Shown here: piece after piece, positions 1-6,496 of the stretch
Numbering within the stretch: the first letter of the stretch is position 1
Layout: every line of letters begins with the position of its first letter
Assembly (NCBI GenBank): GCA_026995955.1
Contig: JALWNJ010000017.1
Coordinates: forward strand, 1 to 8,286
Direction: 5' to 3'
From: Gammaproteobacteria bacterium
GTDB lineage: Bacteria > Pseudomonadota > Gammaproteobacteria > J044
DNA: 8,286 nt
The notes under the pieces: model-generated
Told to the model about the DNA's origin: nothing
Database searches by the model: none
The model's input: the letters and a program-made list of their open reading frames with translations, nothing else
Translations under genes and position numbers: made by a program

Positions 1-356
1 GCGCGGTAGGCCTTGGCCACCTCCTGGCTCTCGTCGTACAGGTAGGGGAACACGAAGCCGTGTTCGCGCACCGCCTCGGCCATCTTCTCGGGGCTGTCGT
101 CGGGGTAGTTGTCGGCGTCGTTGCTGTTGATGGCCACTACCTGCAGGCCGCGGTCGCTGTACTCGCGCGCCATTTCGGCGAATGCATCGCGGATGTGAAT
201 GACATAGGGGCAGTGGTTGCAGATGAAGGCCACCAGCAGCGCCGGCCGGTCGGCGAAGTCGGCCAGGCAGACGGTGTTGCCGGTGGCCGGTTCGGGCAGA
301 CAGAAGTCGGGCGCCGGGGTGCCCAGTTCGAGCATGGTGGACGGGGTTCTGGCCAT
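1..356 (-). CDS. Thioredoxin-family (AhpC/TSA, PRX-like) protein, C-terminus cut by window edge
   Basis: The window holds the first 118 codons of a minus-strand gene; the family is usually about 180-200 residues, so the C-terminal part is missing. An AhpC/TSA-type N-terminus (LGTPAPDF at residues 11-18) is followed by a strand ending in FICNHCPYV, with the probable redox pair C46 and C49. This CNHC motif is typical of the small cytoplasmic 'thioredoxin family protein' group related to peroxiredoxins (PRX-like), whose exact substrate is not established. A role in thiol redox or peroxide handling is inferred. The start at 356 is preceded by AGGGAG inside the end of ubiK; a second in-frame ATG (codon 8) lacks such a site. 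Only 4 bases separate it from the ubiK stop, so the two are almost certainly cotranscribed. There is no signal peptide. Family call is firm, function is not. Confidence 0.9.
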   Translation of the reverse strand, partial: MARTPSTMLELGTPAPDFCLPEPATGNTVCLADFADRPALLVAFICNHCPYVIHIRDAFAEMAREYSDRGLQVVAINSNDADNYPDDSPEKMAEAVREHGFVFPYLYDESQEVAKAYR

Positions 357-360
357 GGAT

Positions 361-630
361 TCAGGACTCCCTGGATGGTGGATTCTGCGGGGCATTTTCC
401 AGTGCCGCGAGGCGCGACTCCAGTTCCCGCAGCCGGGTGCGGGTCTTTTCCAGCACCGCCTTCTGTACCTCAAACTCCTCGCGGCTGACGAGATCCATGC
501 GCGCCAGTCGCGCCTGCAGCAGGGCCTTGAGGTTGCGCTGCAGGTCGTCGGCGAGCGCCGACTCCAGTCTGGGCAGACGGTCGATAAGGTCGCGGGCCAG
601 GCGGTCGATCTCGGCGGGGTCCAGGGTCAT
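361..630 (-). CDS. ubiK: UbiK (YqiC/BMFP family) ubiquinone biosynthesis accessory factor
   Basis: An 89-residue protein of the usual UbiK length. Residues 1-40 form a predicted amphipathic helical region. Then comes the family hallmark RMDLVSREEFEVQK (about residues 44-57), and a heptad-like coiled coil rich in Leu, Arg and Glu to about residue 79, with a short polar tail. E. coli UbiK/YqiC has the near-identical LDLVSREEFDVQ core. It trimerises through the coiled coil, binds membrane lipids and assists the aerobic ubiquinone-synthesis complex together with UbiJ. The start at 630 is chosen because it matches family N-termini and has GAGAGG about 8 bases upstream; an in-frame ATG 13 codons further up has no such support. 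First gene of an operon with the thioredoxin-family gene. It is divergent from the porin gene, and NtrC-like sites lie 35-70 bp upstream of its start. Confidence 0.93.
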   Translation of the reverse strand: MTLDPAEIDRLARDLIDRLPRLESALADDLQRNLKALLQARLARMDLVSREEFEVQKAVLEKTRTRLRELESRLAALENAPQNPPSRES

Positions 631-664
631 CGGGTGCACCTCTCTGGGGCTGGCAAGGCAATTT

Positions 665-681
665 TGCACAATGATGGTGCA
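665..681. promoter_or_regulatory. NtrC-like binding site 1 upstream of porin gene
   Basis: The 17-bp sequence TGCACAATGATGGTGCA is close to the enteric NtrC site TGCACCAAAATGGTGCA: the outer arms TGCA/TGCA are intact and TGGTGCA is perfect. Its centre (673) lies about 140 bp upstream of the transcription start predicted from the -24/-12 element at 787-803, the usual distance for an enhancer acting by looping. NtrC would bind as a phosphorylated oligomer under nitrogen limitation. The site call is a visual match. Confidence 0.75.
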
Positions 682-683
682 TT

Positions 684-700
684 TTCACCAAAATGGTGCG
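684..700. promoter_or_regulatory. NtrC-like binding site 2 upstream of porin gene
   Basis: TTCACCAAAATGGTGCG differs from the enteric NtrC consensus only at positions 2 and 17; the core CACCAAAATGGTGC is exact. Its centre (692) is 19 bp from that of site 1, about two helical turns, so both sites face roughly the same side of the DNA. This suits cooperative binding of two NtrC dimers as a strong enhancer. Confidence 0.75.
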
Positions 701-786
701 TGTCGTAGGCTTCCGGGGAAGGGCACAACCGAGAGCCACCCCCCCGACATGGTCCCATCCCGCTGAAATCTTTCGACTTGCACATT

Positions 787-803
787 CTGGCACGGTTCGT
801 GAA
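787..803 (+). promoter_or_regulatory. Candidate sigma-54 promoter of porin gene
   Basis: CTGGCACGGTTCGTGAA matches the -24 block YTGGCACGR perfectly. The -12 block is only partial: it reads GTGAA where TTGCW is expected, so the normal GC dinucleotide is GA. The -24 GG is at 789-790 and the -12 position at 801-802, with the correct 10-base gap. Start of transcription would be near 813, giving a leader of about 45 bases. The paired NtrC sites upstream support the call. A rival sigma-70 reading (TTGCAC at 778-783, 17-bp gap, GAATAC) is weaker on its -10. Confidence 0.55.
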
Positions 804-857
804 TACGGGGAAGGCGAAACCGTTTTCTCAAACCCAACCGCAATCGGGAGCAACTCC

Positions 858-1520
858 ATGATGAAGAAGACCCTTCTTTCCTCTGCCATCGCCACGGCCC
901 TGCTGGCTGCGACCAGTGCCCAGGCCGGTGTCAGCATGAACATCGGCGTGACCAACAACTACCTGTGGCGTGGTGTCACCCAGACCGACGATGGGGCGGC
1001 CGTCTCCGGCGGTGTCGATTACAACCACGATTCCGGCTTTTATGTCGGCACCTGGGCCTCGAACGTGAGCTTTGGTGGCGTGGCCGACTATGAGCTGGAT
1101 CTCTATGCCGGGTACGGTGGCGAGTTCAAGGACTTCGGCTATGATGTCGGTGTCATTTCCTATCAGTACCCGATCGGGGAAACCTATTTCAACGAAGTGT
1201 ATGCCAACGGCAGCTTCAAGATGATCAGCTTCGGCGTTGCCTATACCTTCGGCTCCGATGACGACACGACTGCCGAGCTGAGCAAGGGCGATGTCTACGG
1301 CTATGTTGGCGCCGATTTCGACCTCGCCGAAGGTTATGGTCTGAGTCTGCTGGTCGGCAGCTACAACTTCGACAACGCGGCCGGTGATGATTACACGCAT
1401 TTTGCCGTCAGCGTCTCCAAGGGCGATTTCAGCATCGGCGTGGAAAAGAACGACCGCACCAATACTGGCGCGGGCGAGGACAATCCGCGTGTCGTGGTTT
1501 CCTGGAGCAAGGAATTCTGA
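858..1520 (+). CDS. TorF-family putative porin, outer-membrane beta-barrel
   Basis: A 220-residue protein. Residues 1-23 are a clear Sec signal peptide (MMKKT basic start, hydrophobic core, TSAQA cleavage motif). The mature part begins with alternating strands and the family-typical NNYLWRGVTQTDDG (about residues 31-44), rich in Gly, Tyr and Asp. It ends with SWSKEF, a terminal Phe after alternating hydrophobic residues as in outer-membrane barrels recognised by BamA. Family members (proteobacterial Gcw_chp/TorF group) are of similar size; a pore function is assumed for the family rather than well proven. The first of two adjacent ATGs is chosen because GGGAG lies 7 bases upstream. The gene has its own terminator. 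Its probable NtrC/sigma-54 promoter and its position directly before glnK-amtB suggest expression in nitrogen starvation and a role in outer-membrane passage of a nitrogen source (inferred). Confidence 0.88.
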   Translation: MMKKTLLSSAIATALLAATSAQAGVSMNIGVTNNYLWRGVTQTDDGAAVSGGVDYNHDSGFYVGTWASNVSFGGVADYELDLYAGYGGEFKDFGYDVGVISYQYPIGETYFNEVYANGSFKMISFGVAYTFGSDDDTTAELSKGDVYGYVGADFDLAEGYGLSLLVGSYNFDNAAGDDYTHFAVSVSKGDFSIGVEKNDRTNTGAGEDNPRVVVSWSKEF

Positions 1521-1544
1521 GCGGATCTTCCGCGCAGCCAAAGG

Positions 1545-1574
1545 CAAGGGGGCCCGCTTTCGGGCCCCTTTCCT
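1545..1574 (+). terminator. Rho-independent terminator after porin gene
   Basis: An 8-bp perfect stem GGGGCCCG / CGGGCCCC (1549-1556 and 1561-1568) with a CTTT loop is followed by TTTCCTTTT. G-T and A-T pairs extend the stem outward. It lies 28 bases after the porin stop codon and just before the NtrC site of the next promoter, so porin and glnK-amtB are probably separate transcripts. Confidence 0.85.
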
Positions 1575-1591
1575 TTTGCCCGATCGCATTG

Positions 1592-1608
1592 TGCACCAGG
1601 GTGGTGCG
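1592..1608. promoter_or_regulatory. NtrC-like binding site of glnK-amtB promoter
   Basis: TGCACCAGGGTGGTGCG has both 7-bp arms of the NtrC palindrome (TGCACCA and TGGTGCR) at the correct 3-bp spacing; only the last base departs from the consensus arms. Its centre (1600) is about 120 bp upstream of the start predicted for the sigma-54 promoter at 1692-1708. Confidence 0.8.
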
Positions 1609-1660
1609 GTCTGTTGGGGCGGCGTGGCCGGCTTGGGGAGCCTGTCATTTGCGGATTGCG

Positions 1661-1673
1661 CAACCCTTTGATT
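1661..1673 (-). promoter_or_regulatory. Probable IHF binding site
   Basis: CAACCCTTTGATT matches the IHF consensus read on this strand (YAANNNNTTGATW) at every defined position and is flanked by an A/T-rich stretch. It sits between the NtrC site and the sigma-54 promoter, where a DNA bend would bring activator and polymerase together. A short inverted repeat (TTGCG/CGCAA, 1649-1663) abuts it; its role is unclear. Confidence 0.65.
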
Positions 1674-1687
1674 TTTAAGGATGTTAA

Positions 1688-2122
<435 letters not shown>

Positions 2123-2137
2123 TCACGAACGAACCGC

Positions 2138-2142
2138 GGAGG
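2138..2142 (+). promoter_or_regulatory. amtB ribosome binding site that favours a GTG start
   Basis: GGAGG ends one base before the ATG at 2144, too close to serve it, but 7 bases before the in-frame GTG at 2150, which is ideal spacing. The GTG is therefore the more likely initiation codon; the two choices differ by only two residues. Confidence 0.7.
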
Positions 2143-2149
2143 AATGACA

Positions 2150-3424
<1,275 letters not shown>

Positions 3425-3447
3425 TCCTCGAAGTCCTGCCCTGCAGG

Positions 3448-3480
3448 AGAGGGCGGCTGCCTCTGGCAGCCGCCCTTTTT
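3448..3480 (+). terminator. Rho-independent terminator after amtB
   Basis: An 11-bp perfect stem GGGCGGCTGCC / GGCAGCCGCCC (3451-3461, 3465-3475) with a TCT loop is followed directly by TTTTT. It ends the glnK-amtB transcript. The hairpin is also the first strong one met by transcripts leaving pyk on the other strand, but no T-run follows it in that direction, so bidirectional use is uncertain. Confidence 0.92.
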
Positions 3481-3481
3481 G

Positions 3482-3500
3482 ATTGGTTATTGGCTATTGG
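3482..3500. repeat. Three ATTGG units at 7-bp period
   Basis: ATTGG occurs at 3482, 3489 and 3496 in the short gap between the amtB terminator and the pyk stop codon. It is a short low-complexity tandem with no assigned role; it may be replication-slippage debris between convergent genes. Confidence 0.45.
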
Positions 3501-3522
3501 CGGCAAATCGGCTGATCCCGCG

Positions 3523-4959
3523 TCAGCGGATGGCCAGGATCTTCATCGCCGGTTCGTTGAGCGCGGGATCGTCGTGAAACCCGGACACCACCAGCGCGGT
3601 GCCGCCGGAGCGGCAGTGCCGGTGGCGCACCAGATGTTCGAGCAGCCGGTGCCAGTCGCGGATGTGGCTGCGCGTGACCTGGACCGGGTTAAGGCCCCAG
3701 TGCAGGGCCGTGCGGCGCAGGGTGCGCGGGTCGCTGCTGACCACATGGATCGGCGACAGCGGGCGCCGCGCGGCGATGACGCGGGCCGTGGTGCCGCCCC
3801 GGGTGGGGACGACGATGGCGTCCAGCGCCAGGTCGCGCGACAGCGACAGCACGGCGTTGCTCACCGCTTCGCGCACCGGCAGTCGGGCCTGTGCCAGGTC
3901 CACGGGGCAGTCCGGGCAGAAGCGGCCCTGACTGACCTGATGGCGTTCCACCTCGAGCAGGATGCGCGCCATGGCCTGTACCGTCTGCACCGGGAAGCGA
4001 CCGACGGCGGTCTCGCCCGAGAGCATCACGCAGTCGGTGCTGGTTTCGGCGGCAATCGCCACATCGGCCACCTCGGCGCGGGTCGGGCGCGGGTTGTCGA
4101 TCATCGATTCCATCATCTGCGTGGCGACGATGACGGGGCGGTTGCGGCGTCGTGCCAGGTGGATGAGCTGCTCCTGCACCAGCGGCACGCGCTCGGTCGG
4201 GATCTCGATGCCGAGGTCGCCGCGGGCGATCATGATGCCGTAGCTGTGATCCAGGATGTCGTCGATGTGGTCCAGCGCCTCTGGCTTCTCGATCTTGGCA
4301 ATGACGGGGATGTCGGCGCCGCGCCGCCGCAGATGGCGATGCAGGTGGTCCAGGTCGCTGCGCGCGCGCACGAAGGACAGGGCGAGGAAATCGGCCTCCA
4401 GCTCGATGGCGAGATCGGTGTCCTCGCGGTCCTTGCGGGTGAAGGCCGGCGTGGAGAGGCGTGTGTCGGGCAGGTTGATGCCCTTGTGGTCGGTCAGCCG
4501 CCCGCCGTGCACCACCCGGGCCACGATGTCGCGGCCGGTGACGGACAGCACGCGCAGCTCGATGCGGCCATCGTCGAGCAGGATGCGCTCGCCCGGGTGT
4601 ACATCGCGATGCAGGCCGGCGTATTGCGAGGGGATGAGCCCGGGGCGCCCCAGCACGCGGCGGGTGGTGAGCACCACCCGCTCGCCATTGCGCAGCTCGA
4701 TGCCGCCGTCACGGAAGCGCCCGGTGCGGATCTTGGGGCCGCAGAGGTCGAACAGCAGGGCGACATGGCGACCCAGGCGCCGGCTGATGCGCCGCACGCG
4801 CGCGGCCAGGCGGCGATGCGCGTCCGCCTCGCCATGGGACATGTTGAGGCGGAAGCAGTCCACGCCGGCACGGATCAGGGCCTCGATTTGCGCCGGCGCG
4901 GCGCTGGCCGGCCCCAGGGTGGCGATGATGCGCGTGCGCCGGGCGGGGCGGGTGTTCAT
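3523..4959 (-). CDS. pyk: Pyruvate kinase, probable K+-independent type
   Basis: A 478-residue enzyme of usual length that converts phosphoenolpyruvate and ADP to pyruvate and ATP in the cytoplasm. Visible are the N-terminal RIIATLGPAS, the substrate motif RLNMSHG (R37, N39, S41), DLCGPKIRTG (D71-G80), the active-site signature IAKIEKPE with K222 and E224, the RGDLGIEIP metal/substrate loop (D248, E252), and SGETAVGRFP. A full C-terminal domain containing PTRGGTTARVIAARRP follows. K76 is at the position of rabbit Glu117; in this family Lys there (with Leu before, here L72) marks K+-independent enzymes such as E. coli PykA. C73, where Gln or Lys is usual, is uncommon. The ATG overlaps the stop of the upstream phosphofructokinase gene as ATGA, with GGAGGAGGA just before, so translation is coupled. 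Confidence 0.96.
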   Translation of the reverse strand: MNTRPARRTRIIATLGPASAAPAQIEALIRAGVDCFRLNMSHGEADAHRRLAARVRRISRRLGRHVALLFDLCGPKIRTGRFRDGGIELRNGERVVLTTRRVLGRPGLIPSQYAGLHRDVHPGERILLDDGRIELRVLSVTGRDIVARVVHGGRLTDHKGINLPDTRLSTPAFTRKDREDTDLAIELEADFLALSFVRARSDLDHLHRHLRRRGADIPVIAKIEKPEALDHIDDILDHSYGIMIARGDLGIEIPTERVPLVQEQLIHLARRRNRPVIVATQMMESMIDNPRPTRAEVADVAIAAETSTDCVMLSGETAVGRFPVQTVQAMARILLEVERHQVSQGRFCPDCPVDLAQARLPVREAVSNAVLSLSRDLALDAIVVPTRGGTTARVIAARRPLSPIHVVSSDPRTLRRTALHWGLNPVQVTRSHIRDWHRLLEHLVRHRHCRSGGTALVVSGFHDDPALNEPAMKILAIR

Positions 4960-6278
4960 TCCTCCTCCAGGTCGATGTAGCTGATGTCGCCGATGGTCTG
5001 CGGCTGCCCGGTGGATTCGAGCACATTGAACCAGAGCTCCCCGCAGGGATTGACCTGGCGGCTGAGGCCGCGCAGCGCCGACATCGGCACATGCGTCATC
5101 TGGCCGTGCCAGTAGCCGATGAGCATGGCGGTCTTGCCGCTCATGGCGGCATGCACGGCGTTGCGGGCCAGGCGCTGGCAGTAGAGCTGATCGCTGGAGA
5201 TGGCCGGTGCGGCGCGGATCAGGTAGCTGGGGTCGATGTACTTGATGGGGGCATGGATGCCGCGGCTGCGCAGCCAGCTCTTGAGGCGGTCGCGCACCAG
5301 CACGCCGATGTCGCCGAGCTTGGGGTTGCCGGAGGCGTCGCGTTCGCGCTCCGGCGTCTCGAAGTAGTACTGCCCGGCCCCCTCGGCGAGGACGATCACG
5401 GCATCGCCGCGCTCGCGCAGGCGCCGTTCCACCAGTTCGTACAGGCCGCCCGGCCCCTCCAGCGAGAAGGGCACCTCGGGAATGAGGCAGAAGTTGGCAT
5501 GCCCCGAGGACAGGGTGGCAGTGGCGGCGATGTAGCCGGAATAACGGCCCATCAGCTTGACGATGCCGATGCCGTTCTCCACCCCCCAGGCCTCGACCTG
5601 GGCGGCGTTGATGCTCTCGGTGGCGATGCTCACCGCCGTTTCGAAGCCAAAGGTGCGGCGCACCAGCGGGATGTCGTTGTCGATGGTCTTGGGGATGCCG
5701 ACTACGGCGATCTCCAGCCCGCGTCGGGCCACTTCGTCGGCAATGGCGGTGGCGCCGCGCATGGTGCCGTCGCCGCCGATGGTGAACAGCATGTCGATGC
5801 CGAGTTCCTGCAGCGTGTCGACGATCTCGGCGGTGGGCGGCGTGCCGCGCGAGGAGCCCAGCACGGTACCGCCCTGGCGATGGATGTCGCCGACATCGGC
5901 CGGCGTCAGGGCGCGTGGGGCCTCGCGTTCTCGGCCCAGGCCGTGATAACCGTAGCGGATGCCGAGGATGTCGCGGCAGCCATAGATGAACCAGAGCTGC
6001 AGCACCAGCGCGCGGATGACGGCGTTGATGCCGGGGCACAGCCCGCCGCAGGTGACGATGGCGGCGCGGGTGTGTTCCGGGTCGAAGAAGATCTCGCGCC
6101 GCGGCCCGGCTACCTCGAAGCCCTCGGGCTCGGACTGCGACGGGCAGCCCTCGCTGGCGCTGAAGTGCGGGTCGTACAGCAGCCGTTCGTCGTCGGAGAC
6201 GAAGCGGATGTCGCCGCGCAGGGCGATGGGATTGGTGCGCCGGGGGGCGCCGAGCACGGGGATGTCGAAGCGCGACAT
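4956..6278 (-). CDS. pfk: 6-phosphofructokinase, long plant-like type (probably ATP-dependent)
   Basis: A 440-residue member of the PfkA superfamily, longer than the ~320-residue E. coli enzyme because of an N-terminal extension of about 70 residues. The catalytic domain opens with CGGLCPGIN (77-85), then IGGDGT (167-172), the catalytic PKTIDND (196-202; D200 as base) and MGRYSG (243-248). GGDGT (Gly, not the Asp of pyrophosphate enzymes) argues for ATP as phosphoryl donor. Lys197 in PKTIDND, where classical ATP enzymes have Gly, is the pattern of plant and trypanosomal ATP-dependent enzymes. So ATP is favoured but PPi is not excluded. The start at 6278 has AGGA 7 bases upstream; an in-frame ATG at 6311 lacks a ribosome site. 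First gene of the pfk-pyk operon, which couples the two committed steps of glycolysis. Confidence 0.93.
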   Translation of the reverse strand: MSRFDIPVLGAPRRTNPIALRGDIRFVSDDERLLYDPHFSASEGCPSQSEPEGFEVAGPRREIFFDPEHTRAAIVTCGGLCPGINAVIRALVLQLWFIYGCRDILGIRYGYHGLGREREAPRALTPADVGDIHRQGGTVLGSSRGTPPTAEIVDTLQELGIDMLFTIGGDGTMRGATAIADEVARRGLEIAVVGIPKTIDNDIPLVRRTFGFETAVSIATESINAAQVEAWGVENGIGIVKLMGRYSGYIAATATLSSGHANFCLIPEVPFSLEGPGGLYELVERRLRERGDAVIVLAEGAGQYYFETPERERDASGNPKLGDIGVLVRDRLKSWLRSRGIHAPIKYIDPSYLIRAAPAISSDQLYCQRLARNAVHAAMSGKTAMLIGYWHGQMTHVPMSALRGLSRQVNPCGELWFNVLESTGQPQTIGDISYIDLEEE

Positions 6279-6304
6279 GGTTCGTCCTGGGTGTCGGGAT
6301 CCTG

Positions 6305-6319
6305 GCTCCATTATGGAGC
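6305..6319. promoter_or_regulatory. Perfect palindrome near pfk-pyk start, possible operator or leader hairpin
   Basis: GCTCCATTATGGAGC has 7-bp perfect arms around one base and lies 26 bp upstream of the pfk start. Read on the minus strand its centre contains CATAAT (6315-6310), one mismatch from a sigma-70 -10 box, which would start transcription near 6303. The -35 at 17-bp spacing (TCGTCG) is poor. A repressor bound here would block the operon; alternatively it forms a leader hairpin. Confidence 0.4.
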
Positions 6320-6344
6320 AGTCCGGGGCATTCGACGAGTGGGG

Positions 6345-6373
6345 TTCCCCAGCCGGCCCGGGATGGCTATATT
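6345..6373 (+). promoter_or_regulatory. Weak candidate sigma-70 promoter for acyl-CoA synthetase gene
   Basis: TATATT (6368-6373) is one mismatch from the -10 consensus, with TTCCCC (6345-6350) 17 bp upstream as a poor -35. Transcription would start near 6380, giving a leader of about 117 bases that contains the palindrome at 6406-6419. Supported mainly by the -10 and by being the most A/T-rich point of the gap. Confidence 0.3.
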
Positions 6374-6405
6374 CACGGTGCGCGCGTCGGGTGGAACCCG
6401 GCTGC

Positions 6406-6419
6406 GGAAACCGGTTTCC
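6406..6419. promoter_or_regulatory. Perfect 14-bp palindrome, PsrA-like operator candidate
   Basis: GGAAACCGGTTTCC is a perfect palindrome 77 bp upstream of the acyl-CoA synthetase start. It contains GAAAC-CG-GTTTC, which fits the pattern S-AAAC-N2-4-GTTT-S described for PsrA, a TetR-family regulator of fatty-acid genes in Pseudomonas that is released by long-chain fatty acids. The neighbouring gene makes such control sensible, but the regulator itself is not in the window. Confidence 0.45.
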
Positions 6420-6496
6420 AATGGATGGAGCGGTCGCCATTTGCATGGCGGCCATGGAGAACAACAACACGAGCCCCGTCCGGGGCGGAGACGACC

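Noticed and set aside
693..857. Upstream in-frame extension of the porin gene to 693
   Set aside because: It would hide the signal peptide behind 55 residues and run through the NtrC and promoter elements; the ATG at 858 has a ribosome site and a proper Sec signal.
1649..1663. TTGCG-GATTG-CGCAA inverted repeat as a second NtrC site
   Set aside because: It lacks the TGCACCA/TGGTGCA arms and overlaps the IHF match; not enough similarity to call.
6425..6496. Earlier ATG start for the acyl-CoA synthetase
   Set aside because: In frame, but no ribosome site; the added residues (Trp-, Arg- and Thr-rich) do not look like the family N-terminus, while ATG 6497 has GGAG at good spacing.
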